A stretch of DNA of 64,000 bases from an uncultured Lachnospiraceae bacterium (GTDB lineage: Bacteria; Bacillota; Clostridia; Lachnospirales; Lachnospiraceae). Below the pieces are notes generated by a model. That model saw nothing but the letters and a program-made list of their open reading frames with translations. It had not been told where the DNA came from and made no database searches. Position numbers and translations under genes: made by a program. The stretch lies in contig CANTEG010000008.1 in the NCBI GenBank assembly GCA_947652735.1, forward strand, positions 78,878-142,877. Reading direction: 5' to 3'. Positions 51,208 through 59,765 of this stretch are shown piece after piece; the stretch's first letter is position 1, and each line of letters begins with the position of its first letter.

Positions 51208-53529
51208 ATGACCAGAGAAGGATACATAGAAAAAATAATATACAAAAACGACGAAAACGGCTATGCCGTTTTTTCGGTAGAAAACGATGACGGAGAAGAG
51301 ATTTTTGTCGGCAGCCTGTTTGGTGCCGGCGAAGGTCTTTATATTATTGCAGAGGGAGATTATGTAAATCATCCTCAGTATGATGTTCAGTTTAAATTCA
51401 CTTCCTGTTCTGTCAGGATGCCTGATGATATCATGGGTATAGAAAGGTACCTTGCATCAGGTATAATCAAGGGAATAGGCGAGGTTCTCGCAAAAAAAAT
51501 TGTAAAAAAATTCAAATCGGATACCCTGAGAATAATTGAAAATGAACCTGAAAGACTTGCAGAAATCAGTGGGATTTCTGAGAGAAAGGCTAAGGCGATA
51601 GCAGTGTCCTATGCAGAGAAAAGAGAATTTCAGGAGGTTGTTATATTCTTGTCCGAATATGGCATTTCCGTTAATCTTGCACTGAAAATATATGGTGAGT
51701 ACGGTGACAGGGTATATGAAATATTGAAGGGTAATCCATATAAAATCGCCGAGGACGTATCGGGAATAGGATTCAGGATAGCGGATGATATTGCAAGAAA
51801 AATGGGTATCAGTCCTGACTCCGAATATAGGATGAGATCGGTTATTATTTATGTGCTTGCAGGTGCGACAACGGAGGGGCATATGTATCTTCCTAAGGAT
51901 ATGCTTATAAAAAAATCCGTGGAGCTTATCAGGGGAGGCAATGACAGTCAGGACGGAGCATATTACGGTTATGCGGAATACGAGGATGCATATAGTGCAA
52001 GTACGGTGTACGAACAGTATACCGAAAAGCTTGAGGAACAGCTCATGGAGCTGTCTATAGAGGGGAAATGCATTATAAAGGAGTTGGACGGACAGCCTAT
52101 CGTGTACAGTGCCGTCAATTATTTTACCGAACTAAATTCTGCCAGAATGTTAACGGACTTGCAGCTCAGGTATGAAATGCCTGAACACGAGCTTGAGTCG
52201 GCACTTGCTGAGATTGAAAGAGAGGGGGAGTTTATCCTTGATGCACTTCAGAGGCAGGCGGTAAAATCAGCCATTACGGCAGGTGTTGCAGTTGTAACAG
52301 GTGGACCGGGAACAGGAAAAACGACAATTATAGATACGATAATCAAATATTTTTCCTCCCAGGGAATGGAAATAAAGCTTTGTGCGCCTACGGGAAGAGC
52401 GGCCAAAAGGATGACGGAGCAGACTGGCTGGCCGGCACAAACGATACACCGTCTGCTGGAGTTCAATGGAGCACCGACAGATGACGGCGGAAATCAGACC
52501 CTCAGATTTGGAAGAAACAGTGAAAATCCGTTGGAATGTGATGCCATAATAGTGGATGAAATGTCCATGGTAGACAGCTTTATATTTCACTCGCTGCTTC
52601 AGGCTGTTGTCTATGGCACAAGACTTATACTTGTGGGTGATGTAAACCAGCTTCCGTCCGTTGGAGCGGGAAATGTGCTGAAAGATATCATAGCGTCAGG
52701 CTGTTTTCCTGTTGCAACATTAAGCCAGATTTACAGGCAGGAGGATGGCAGTGATATCGTGATGAATGCCCATACAATAAATAGGGGCGGACATCTGGAA
52801 ATCATGAATAAAAGCAAGGATTTTTTCTTCATACCAAGACAGGGAGCTACCAATATCATAACAGAGGTTAAGGAACTTGTGTCAGACAATCTTCCGAGAT
52901 ATCTCGGAATTCAGCCGCTTGATATACAGGTTCTCACCCCTATGAGAAAATACGAAACAGGTGTTGAGAGCATGAACAAAAAGCTACAGGATTTGCTTAA
53001 TCCACGGAATCCTGCGTATGAAGAAAAACAGAAAAATGACGTTGTATTCAGGGTTGGAGACAAGGTTATGCAGATAAAAAACAACTACAGGCAGGAGTGG
53101 AAGATATATTCCGACTATGAAAAGGCAAAGGATGGGAAGGGCTATGTGCTGGACGAGGGAGTCGGCGTATTTAATGGTGATGTGGGAGTCATAACAGATA
53201 TCAGTAATTATGATGAGGAGATAACTGTTCTTTTTGATGACGGCAGAGTGGTAATATATCCTTTTGCAGCTATAGACGAGTTAGAGCATGCATTTGCAAT
53301 CACAATACACAAGTCACAGGGAAGTGAGTACCCAGCAGTGGTTATTCCTTTGCTGACGGGAACCAAAAAGCTGCTCAACAGAAATCTGCTTTACACGGCA
53401 ATAACCAGAGCGAAACAGATGGTTGTAATTGTTGGCAATATCAATCTGGTCAATCAGATGATTGATAATACAGAAGAACAAAAGCGGTACACAACCTTTG
53501 CGGAGCGGATTGGAGAACTGTACGCATAA
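51208..53529 (+). CDS. recD2: RecD2-type ATP-dependent DNA helicase
   Basis: 773 residues. The N-terminal region has tandem helix-hairpin-helix sequence (IIKGIGEVLAKKIVKKF, LAEISGISERKAKAI) that marks RecD2 rather than RecBCD RecD. Helicase motifs are GGPGTGKTTI (Walker A), VDEMSMVDSF (Walker B), LVGDVNQLPSVGAGN, and AFAITIHKSQGSEYPAVV near the C-terminus. It is a 5'-3' SF1B helicase that acts in DNA repair and replication restart. It lies 5 bases after flgJ although unrelated to flagella. Confidence 0.95.
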   Translation: MTREGYIEKIIYKNDENGYAVFSVENDDGEEIFVGSLFGAGEGLYIIAEGDYVNHPQYDVQFKFTSCSVRMPDDIMGIERYLASGIIKGIGEVLAKKIVKKFKSDTLRIIENEPERLAEISGISERKAKAIAVSYAEKREFQEVVIFLSEYGISVNLALKIYGEYGDRVYEILKGNPYKIAEDVSGIGFRIADDIARKMGISPDSEYRMRSVIIYVLAGATTEGHMYLPKDMLIKKSVELIRGGNDSQDGAYYGYAEYEDAYSASTVYEQYTEKLEEQLMELSIEGKCIIKELDGQPIVYSAVNYFTELNSARMLTDLQLRYEMPEHELESALAEIEREGEFILDALQRQAVKSAITAGVAVVTGGPGTGKTTIIDTIIKYFSSQGMEIKLCAPTGRAAKRMTEQTGWPAQTIHRLLEFNGAPTDDGGNQTLRFGRNSENPLECDAIIVDEMSMVDSFIFHSLLQAVVYGTRLILVGDVNQLPSVGAGNVLKDIIASGCFPVATLSQIYRQEDGSDIVMNAHTINRGGHLEIMNKSKDFFFIPRQGATNIITEVKELVSDNLPRYLGIQPLDIQVLTPMRKYETGVESMNKKLQDLLNPRNPAYEEKQKNDVVFRVGDKVMQIKNNYRQEWKIYSDYEKAKDGKGYVLDEGVGVFNGDVGVITDISNYDEEITVLFDDGRVVIYPFAAIDELEHAFAITIHKSQGSEYPAVVIPLLTGTKKLLNRNLLYTAITRAKQMVVIVGNINLVNQMIDNTEEQKRYTTFAERIGELYA

Positions 53530-53540
53530 AGCATTAAATA

Positions 53541-53790
53541 GTCAATTGCGAAACATTGTTTTTTCGAACGTCCGTTGTACAATATACACAATATTACCAC
53601 AAGGCACGCTTTCGCTGCTTGTCGCTCGCAACGGTGCTAAGCTCGAAAAAACCTTGCTAAGCATCGGCGGCATTGGTCCTAAGGAATCTGTCTGCTACGC
53701 ATCCACCTTAGGACATACAAAGCACCTTGCTTGCGATATTGTGTATATTGTACAACTACTTTTCGATAATATGGCGTTTCACAATTGCCT
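53541..53790. repeat. Large imperfect palindromic element between recD2 and comF
   Basis: The two ends are inverted repeats over about 60-70 bases. CAATTGCGAAAC at 53543 faces GTTTCACAATTG near 53776-53787, and a perfect 21-base inverted repeat joins 53574-53594 with 53736-53756. The middle contains the repeat unit at 53677-53713. No transposase is present, so it resembles a MITE- or REP-type element. It occupies the whole recD2-comF gap. Three TGCTAAG strings link it to the elements at 13.8 and 41.9 kb. Confidence 0.65.
53677..53713. repeat. Palindromic intergenic repeat, diverged copy 3
   Basis: A 37-base unit bounded by TCCTAAGG and CCTTAGGA, matching the unit at 12748-12784 at about 31 of 37 positions. 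It lies in the centre of the larger palindromic element. Confidence 0.75.
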
Positions 53791-53817
53791 CAATTATATT
53801 ATAATAAAAAAGAAAGT

Positions 53818-54606
53818 GTGAAAAAGATAAAAAGAAAAAAGTACATCAACAAAATTAGAAAAGACATAACAAAACATATAATGGCACTCGTGTATCCGCC
53901 TGAATGCCCGTTTTGCGGGAGACTGCTTTCGCATGGGGAAAAGGGTATATGTGCGGAATGTGAACCTTTAATTCCGAGAATCAGTGCACCCACGTGTTTG
54001 AAATGTGGTAAGGAAATCGTTGACAGTGAAGCAGAGCTGTGTGCTGACTGTGGCAGGCAGCGAAGGAGTTATGTCCGCGGATTCCCTGCAATGAATTATG
54101 TATCACCGTTAAGGGAAAGTATAAGCAGATTTAAATACCATAACAAAAAGGAATATGCAGATTTTTTTGCTTCGGAAATAATACGGGCTTGCGGAAAAAA
54201 TATCATGGATGTATCGCCTGATGTACTTGTCCCAATCCCCGTACATAAGAGGAAGATGCGAAAAAGAGGATATAACCAGGCGGCAGTCCTTGCGGACTGC
54301 CTCAGCCCCAAATTGGGGATACCTGTAGACGAAACCATTATCGAACGAACTGTAAATACACTGCCTCAAAAAATGTTGTCAGATAACGAAAGAGAGAATA
54401 ATATAAAAAAAGCTTTCAATTCATGTAAAAAGTGTGTAAAATATAAGAGTGTAATATTAGTTGATGATATATATACAACAGGCGCCACTGTGGAAGCATG
54501 TACAAGGCTTCTGCATAACATGGGGGTCGAGGATGTTTTTTACACAAGTATAAGCATAGGAAGGGGTATCGATTTATATGGAATTGAGAAATTGCCGAAA
54601 TTGTAA
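53818..54606 (+). CDS. comFC: ComF-family phosphoribosyltransferase-like protein
   Basis: About 262 residues. The zinc part has CPFCGRLL, CAECE, CLKCGKE and CADCGRQ. The PRTase-like domain has LVPIPVHKRKMRKRGYNQA and VILVDDIYTTGAT. ComFC is needed for DNA uptake at the membrane in competent bacteria, by an unclear mechanism. The start is uncertain: GTG at 53818 has a poor ribosome binding site, an ATG at 53881 has none, and a TTG at 53785 lies inside the palindromic element. Its end overlaps the next gene by 29 bases, as in the Bacillus comF-yvyF order. Confidence 0.85.
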   Translation: MKKIKRKKYINKIRKDITKHIMALVYPPECPFCGRLLSHGEKGICAECEPLIPRISAPTCLKCGKEIVDSEAELCADCGRQRRSYVRGFPAMNYVSPLRESISRFKYHNKKEYADFFASEIIRACGKNIMDVSPDVLVPIPVHKRKMRKRGYNQAAVLADCLSPKLGIPVDETIIERTVNTLPQKMLSDNERENNIKKAFNSCKKCVKYKSVILVDDIYTTGATVEACTRLLHNMGVEDVFYTSISIGRGIDLYGIEKLPKL

Positions 54607-54979
54607 AAGATTATTCAATTACATAAGCGGGGAAGCAATTTGCCCGGGCTGCAAAAAGGTACTTGAGGATAAGTTTCAGCAGGTTAAGGAATACATAAGA
54701 GAAAATCCTGGAGTCAATGCCAACAGTGTGGCAGAGGAGTGTGATGTATCGCTTAAGCAGATAAAAAAATGGGTTCGTGAGGAACGGCTTACCTTTGCAG
54801 ATGATTCGCTTATAGGTCTTGAGTGTGAGAGATGTGGAAAAATGATTCACAGCGGAAGATTTTGTAGTGGATGTGCTGGAGGACTTTCGGATGCATTTGG
54901 TAACGCATACAAAAAAGAGGTTGTCTCCGTCAGAAAACCTGAAACAAGAAGCAATGGAAAAATGCGTTTCCTGGAGTAG
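54578..54979 (+). CDS. YvyF-type flagellar operon protein
   Basis: 133 residues. CRNCKRLFNYISGEAICPGC is a zinc ribbon, then VKEYIRENPGVNANSVAEECDVSLKQIKKWVREERL is a helix-turn-helix region typical of the YvyF (TIGR03826) family, and CERCGKMIHSGRFC-SGC is a second cysteine cluster. Function is unsettled; it may repress or modulate the late flagellar operon. It overlaps comFC by 29 bases and a very long hairpin follows its stop. Confidence 0.85.
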   Translation: MELRNCRNCKRLFNYISGEAICPGCKKVLEDKFQQVKEYIRENPGVNANSVAEECDVSLKQIKKWVREERLTFADDSLIGLECERCGKMIHSGRFCSGCAGGLSDAFGNAYKKEVVSVRKPETRSNGKMRFLE

Positions 54980-55020
54980 ACATATCCATATGTTGGATTT
55001 TTAAATTTTAAAATATAAAT

Positions 55021-55079
55021 ACAGACTGTGCTGCCAAGCAGATTTATACCGTATAAATCTGCTTGGCAGCACAGTCTGT
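55021..55079. terminator. Exceptionally long perfect hairpin between yvyF and flgM
   Basis: 55021-55049 and 55051-55079 are exact inverted repeats, 29 bases each, meeting at one unpaired base, with CTGTGCTGCCAAGCAG as the GC-rich part. TTTCTTTTATTT follows. As RNA it would be a very stable terminator. It separates comF-yvyF from the flgM operon. Confidence 0.8.
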
Positions 55080-55121
55080 TTCTTTTATTTCTTCTTAAGG
55101 GTTATGTTATTTGGATTTGTT

Positions 55122-55128
55122 CCGATAA
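55122..55128 (+). promoter_or_regulatory. Possible sigma-28 -10 element before flgM
   Basis: CCGATAA matches the sigma-28 -10 core, 35 bases before the flgM start. No TAAA stands at the usual distance; TAAG (55096-55099) is 22 bases away. It directly follows the strong hairpin, where a new promoter is expected. Confidence 0.4.
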
Positions 55129-55163
55129 ACTTATTGAGAGAATATTTTCAAGGAGGGATTATT

Positions 55164-55454
55164 ATGCGGATTGGTACATATAACATGGTTAGCCAACTGT
55201 ATGGAAACGGACCGGCTAAAAAGTCAAACTCAGCAAACGGTACCAGCTATGCAAGCTTCAAGGATGAAGTTTCTTTTTCCAGCACCGGAAAGGACATGCA
55301 GGTTGCAAAGAATGCACTTGCAGCTACACCGGATGTAAGAGAGTCACTTGTAAATGATATTAAGGCAAGACTCGAGAACGGAACTTATGAAGTGAGTAGT
55401 GAGGATTTTGCATCAAAAATTATGGAAGCTTTTTCTGCCAGAAAAGTATTTTAG
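55164..55454 (+). CDS. flgM: Anti-sigma-28 factor
   Basis: 96 residues from the ATG at 55164, with AAGGAGG 7 bases upstream; an in-frame start 20 codons earlier lies in the leader. FlgM proteins are disordered at the start and helical at the end, as here (ATPDVRESLVNDIKARLENG, SSEDFASKIMEAF). It holds sigma-28 until the hook is complete and FlgM is exported. It should control the sigma-28-type promoters at 2493 and 5677. Confidence 0.9.
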   Translation: MRIGTYNMVSQLYGNGPAKKSNSANGTSYASFKDEVSFSSTGKDMQVAKNALAATPDVRESLVNDIKARLENGTYEVSSEDFASKIMEAFSARKVF

Positions 55455-55463
55455 GAGTGTATT

Positions 55464-55997
55464 ATGGCAAGTTTGATTGAGAATTTAATTACCCAGATGA
55501 ATGAGGAGTATGCTGTGTATGAAAAGCTTCTTGAGGCATCTTCCGAAAAAACATCAGCAATAGTTGCAAACAATCTTGAGCGTTTGAAAGAGGCTACGGA
55601 TAAGGAGCAGTTTCTTGCAGATACGATAGCGGGTATTGCAAGTTCAAGACGTGAAACGATGGATAATATTGCCACGGTGTTGAACAAAAATAAGGAAGAC
55701 TTAAAGGTTACGGATGTCATTGAATTTTTAGATGCACAGCCTGAATTTAGGGATCCATTAGCAGCTATCAATGAAAAGCTTGCAAAACTTGCCAGAAGAT
55801 TGAAGGAAATAAACAGCCATAATCAAAATCTTATAATTGAGTCACTTTCTATGATAGAGTACAACATTAATTTATTACAGAATTTGAACAGAGCACCTGA
55901 GACGGCGGAATATTCGAAAGATATGTTTAAGAACCATGATGGCTATACAGGCAGTACGGCTACACCAGGTGCAGGAAAATTTGACGCAAAACAGTAA
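55464..55997 (+). CDS. flgN: FlgN-type export chaperone
   Basis: 177 residues, nearly all helical. LIENLITQMNEEYAVYEKLL at the start and a central coiled-coil region fit the FlgN family, which escorts the hook-filament junction proteins FlgK and FlgL to the export gate. The C-terminal 30 residues are Gly/Thr-rich and probably disordered. It stands between flgM and flgK, the expected place. The ATG is 10 bases after flgM. Confidence 0.88.
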   Translation: MASLIENLITQMNEEYAVYEKLLEASSEKTSAIVANNLERLKEATDKEQFLADTIAGIASSRRETMDNIATVLNKNKEDLKVTDVIEFLDAQPEFRDPLAAINEKLAKLARRLKEINSHNQNLIIESLSMIEYNINLLQNLNRAPETAEYSKDMFKNHDGYTGSTATPGAGKFDAKQ

Positions 55998-56011
55998 GGA
56001 GCAGTGAGCAT

Positions 56012-57829
56012 ATGGGCGGAACTATGGGAAGGTTGTCAGTTGGAGTTACAGGATTGCAGACGAACCAGTATGCACTTAACACAACAGCACACAACCTGAT
56101 GAATACACAGACAAAAGGATATGGCAGACAGCAGGTTATGCTTACGGACAGAGCCTACAATGTTGTAGGTAAGGATGGAACGATTATTCAAAAAGCAGGA
56201 CTTGGAGTGGTTACCGCAGAGCTTAAGCATGTGAGAGATAACTTTGCGGATTTAGCATATAGAGCTGAGACCGGTAGATTGGATTATTATAAGGCTCAGT
56301 ATGAAACTGTTGAGGAGATTGAAGGCTACTTTGGAGAGCTTCAGGGACAGACTTTTAACGATACTTTGGATGCTTTCTGGAAAGCATTGCAGGAGATGCA
56401 GAAAGAAACAAGCAGTATCGTTACCAGAAGCTCATTTATAGCAACGGCACAGACATTTCTTGACAGGGCACAGATTATCAGAAACAGTCTCGTTACTTAT
56501 CAGAGTAATCTAAACGTTGAAATCAAGGGTCATGTATCACGTATCAATGAACTTGCAAAAGAAATATATGAGCTGAATGACAATATTCTTGCTGCAGAGG
56601 CATCCAATATTGAAAATGCCAATGACTACCGTGATGCAAGAGACCTTGCAATAGATGAGTTGTCGGCACTCGTAAACACGGAAATCGTAACCAGCAAGGA
56701 CGGAACGATTGAGGTATTTATTGAGGGAAAATGTCTTGTAACCAAAGGTCATATTTATGAACTTACGACCATGAGGGTCAGTGACAATGACGTATATAAA
56801 AGAGATTATGATTTTACCAGTGATGCGGCAGATTTCATTATGCCTGTATGGGCGGATGATGAGTCGGCATTGTTTAACATAAAGAAAATTCCGTCTACAG
56901 AGACGGAGACTGATATTGGTGTTATCAAGGGTCTGATGATGTCAAGGGGATATTTTGTAAGTAACTATACGGATGTTCCAGTAAAACCGACAAGACCAGT
57001 GTCTGATGATTTCGATAATGATGCGGATTATCAGGCGGCAATGGCACAATATATGATAGATTCGGATCAGTACAGCAAAGATTTGGAATACTTCAATAAA
57101 TTGGTGGAGCCATATACCATTACTAACCTGATGGCACAGTTTGATGTGCTTGTACATGGTATGGTAACAGGCATGAATGATGTTCTTTGCCCAAATAAGG
57201 AAGTGGAGCTTGCGGACGGAACCAAGATAAAGATTCTTGATGAGGAAGCAGCAGGAATTGGTATGGGTGAAGGAAATGAATATCCGGGAACAGAGCTGTT
57301 CGTAAGAAAAGGCACTCCGAGATATACAAAACAGACTATCACGCTGGCAGATGGAACTACGATGGAGGCTCAGGTTTATAATGAGGAAGATCCTGATGAT
57401 TATTATTCCTTGTATTCGGTAGGAAACATAACCGTAAACATAGAGCTTACCCAGGATCCGTCGTTGTTGCCACTTTCCAGACAGTCGGGAGAGGAAGCTC
57501 AGGTCGTAGCGGATAAGCTTCTTGATTTATGGAATAGCAAGTTTGCAACGGTAAGTCCGAATTCACTTGTTGATTGCAATTTCAAGGACTATTACGCAGG
57601 CATGATGGAAGATTTATCTGACAGGGGTTATACGCATAAGAGTATGATGGAAACCCAGCAGCAGGCAGTAGTTGATATCGATAATTACAGGCAGGAGGTT
57701 GTGGGAGTATCTTCCGACGAGGAGCTTTCCAACATGATAAAATTCCAGCATGCATACAATGCAGCATCAAGATATGTAAATACCGTATCGGAGATGATAG
57801 AACATCTCATAAACAGACTTGGGGCTTAA
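56012..57829 (+). CDS. flgK: Flagellar hook-associated protein 1 (first copy)
   Basis: 605 residues. GRLSVGVTGLQTNQYALNTT, then AHNLMNTQTKGYGRQQV, are the N-terminal D0 motif, and MIKFQHAYNAASRYVNTVSE the C-terminal one. FlgK forms the first hook-filament junction. The usual S-x-I-N pattern is altered here to LMNTQTKG, and an insert of about 60 residues (about 315-380) contains a Pro/Asp-rich linker. A second flgK follows 15 bases later. Confidence 0.92.
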   Translation: MGGTMGRLSVGVTGLQTNQYALNTTAHNLMNTQTKGYGRQQVMLTDRAYNVVGKDGTIIQKAGLGVVTAELKHVRDNFADLAYRAETGRLDYYKAQYETVEEIEGYFGELQGQTFNDTLDAFWKALQEMQKETSSIVTRSSFIATAQTFLDRAQIIRNSLVTYQSNLNVEIKGHVSRINELAKEIYELNDNILAAEASNIENANDYRDARDLAIDELSALVNTEIVTSKDGTIEVFIEGKCLVTKGHIYELTTMRVSDNDVYKRDYDFTSDAADFIMPVWADDESALFNIKKIPSTETETDIGVIKGLMMSRGYFVSNYTDVPVKPTRPVSDDFDNDADYQAAMAQYMIDSDQYSKDLEYFNKLVEPYTITNLMAQFDVLVHGMVTGMNDVLCPNKEVELADGTKIKILDEEAAGIGMGEGNEYPGTELFVRKGTPRYTKQTITLADGTTMEAQVYNEEDPDDYYSLYSVGNITVNIELTQDPSLLPLSRQSGEEAQVVADKLLDLWNSKFATVSPNSLVDCNFKDYYAGMMEDLSDRGYTHKSMMETQQQAVVDIDNYRQEVVGVSSDEELSNMIKFQHAYNAASRYVNTVSEMIEHLINRLGA

Positions 57830-57844
57830 GAAAGGAGTGGTTAG

Positions 57845-59734
57845 ATGCCATCAACATTTTTAGGATTAAATACCGGACTTTCAGGACTTAACTATTTTCA
57901 AAATGCATTAAATACAACTTCACACAATATATCAAATGCTAACACAACAGGGTATTCAAGACAGCAGGTTTTGGCTACCGCTTCAGATCCGTTAAGCTAT
58001 CATCAGCGTTATGGTATGATGGGAACAGGAGTTACGGCGGTTTCCATAGATAGACTGAGAGAGGTTTTTTATGACAACAAATATTGGAATGTAAGTGCAA
58101 AGCAGGCACAGTATGAAGCACAGTATGAGAAGCTTTACAGCCTTGAAACCTATATGAATGAAATCGGAAGCGATGCAGGCTATACAAAGTGGATGTCCGG
58201 TTTATCGGATGCGCTTCAGGATTTGGCAGACAATCCGTCTGATTACACCACAAGAATCTCATTTACGTTAGGTGCAGATTCATTCACGGATGTAGTAAAT
58301 GAGCTTGCTAACAACTTCCAAAATGAACAAAAATCCATAAATGATGAGATGGAACTTATCGTAAGCGATATAAATTCTCTTTCTAAGCAGATTTACGAGC
58401 TTACCCAGCAGATAATAAATGTTGAGCTTAAGGGTGGCTCTGCGAACGATTTAAGAGATAAGAGAGATGTATGTATAGACAGACTTTCTGAGTATGTTAC
58501 GGTTGAGGTAGAGGAACATTCCCTCATGTATGGTGTGGGCAAGGATTCTGTTCCGTCAAATGCAACCACAATGTCAGTCAGAATAAACGGACAGCTTTTG
58601 GTTGATGAGATGGAGTACAAGGAGCTTAAAATAGCACCGAGAGAACAAAAATTAAACCAGAACGATGTGGACGGACTTGTAGATATATACTGGAAGTGTG
58701 CAGATGGAACAGCAGGAGAACGTTTCAATGTAACAAAATATACAGGACGTCTTACAGGTCTTATGAATATCAGGGATGGAAACAATGGAGAAGTTTTTGC
58801 AGGAACCATTACAGCGGTCAGTGACAATCCACCGTCTGCGAAGATTGAGCTTCCAAAAGATGTCCACATAAATGTGCTCAATATACCGGAGCAGGGAACA
58901 ATAACATTAAATGGCAGGGATTATCTGTATGATGGATGGACTGCCGAGTATGATGAAAACGGATATTTAAATAATTTTGAATTTCAGAATATGACCATGA
59001 TGAATGAGAATAATGTTGAGGTTTCTGCATTGTTCCCAAATAACATGGTGGGTTATTCAGGAAGGATTGGCGAAAGCAACAGGTTTAAGGGTATTCCTTA
59101 TTATATGGCAAGGCTGAATGAGCTTGTAAGAACATTCTCCAAATATATGAATGACCTTACTACCAAACCGCTGGGTGACGGCAGGTATCCTGTTGACGAA
59201 AACGGAGATCCGGGACTTGATATGTTTACGGCAGTGCAGCCGACGGGTGATGACTATGTTTTAGCAGGCACATTAGACGGTAACGGAACATTTACGGCAA
59301 CGGAATCAAGCTACTATAAGCTCACTGCACTGAATTGGGAGCTTAACAGCAGTTGGAAGAAGGATCCAAGCAAGGTTGTTGTATTTTACAATGACGACCA
59401 GGCACAGGGAAATATAGATCACAGACCGGTTGTTGACAAAATAATATTTGGTATGACCGATATGACCATGTTTGAGAAAGGAAGTGTGACACATTTCCTA
59501 CAGTCAGTGACGACCAATCTTGGCGTAGATATCAAGAAAATGGAAGTATTTGAGGCAAATCAAGGTGATATTAAGTACACGATAGACAGCCAGAGAAAAT
59601 CCATTTCAGGTGTAGATGAAAACGAAGAAGCATCTGACCTTGTAAAGTTCCAAAACCTTTATGATTTGGCTTCCAAGGTAATATCAGTTTTGAACGAGGT
59701 TTACGACAAGCTTATTAATCAGACCGGAGTATAG
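57845..59734 (+). CDS. flgK: Flagellar hook-associated protein 1 (second copy)
   Basis: 629 residues. LGLNTGLSGLNYFQNALNTT and SHNISNANTTGYSRQQV form the canonical N-terminal motif, and DLVKFQNLYDLASKVISVLNEV the C-terminal one. It is closer to the textbook FlgK than the upstream copy. The central part is different from that copy, so this is an old duplication. GGAGTGG precedes the ATG. Two FlgK homologues in tandem suggest a split role at the junction. Confidence 0.93.
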   Translation: MPSTFLGLNTGLSGLNYFQNALNTTSHNISNANTTGYSRQQVLATASDPLSYHQRYGMMGTGVTAVSIDRLREVFYDNKYWNVSAKQAQYEAQYEKLYSLETYMNEIGSDAGYTKWMSGLSDALQDLADNPSDYTTRISFTLGADSFTDVVNELANNFQNEQKSINDEMELIVSDINSLSKQIYELTQQIINVELKGGSANDLRDKRDVCIDRLSEYVTVEVEEHSLMYGVGKDSVPSNATTMSVRINGQLLVDEMEYKELKIAPREQKLNQNDVDGLVDIYWKCADGTAGERFNVTKYTGRLTGLMNIRDGNNGEVFAGTITAVSDNPPSAKIELPKDVHINVLNIPEQGTITLNGRDYLYDGWTAEYDENGYLNNFEFQNMTMMNENNVEVSALFPNNMVGYSGRIGESNRFKGIPYYMARLNELVRTFSKYMNDLTTKPLGDGRYPVDENGDPGLDMFTAVQPTGDDYVLAGTLDGNGTFTATESSYYKLTALNWELNSSWKKDPSKVVVFYNDDQAQGNIDHRPVVDKIIFGMTDMTMFEKGSVTHFLQSVTTNLGVDIKKMEVFEANQGDIKYTIDSQRKSISGVDENEEASDLVKFQNLYDLASKVISVLNEVYDKLINQTGV

Positions 59735-59765
59735 GTACCAGGTACAAGAAGGAGGTAACCCTAAA

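Noticed and set aside
53462-53821. 119-codon plus-strand open frame
   Set aside because: It overlaps the end of recD2 and then runs through the palindromic element; no ribosome binding site and no protein-like composition.
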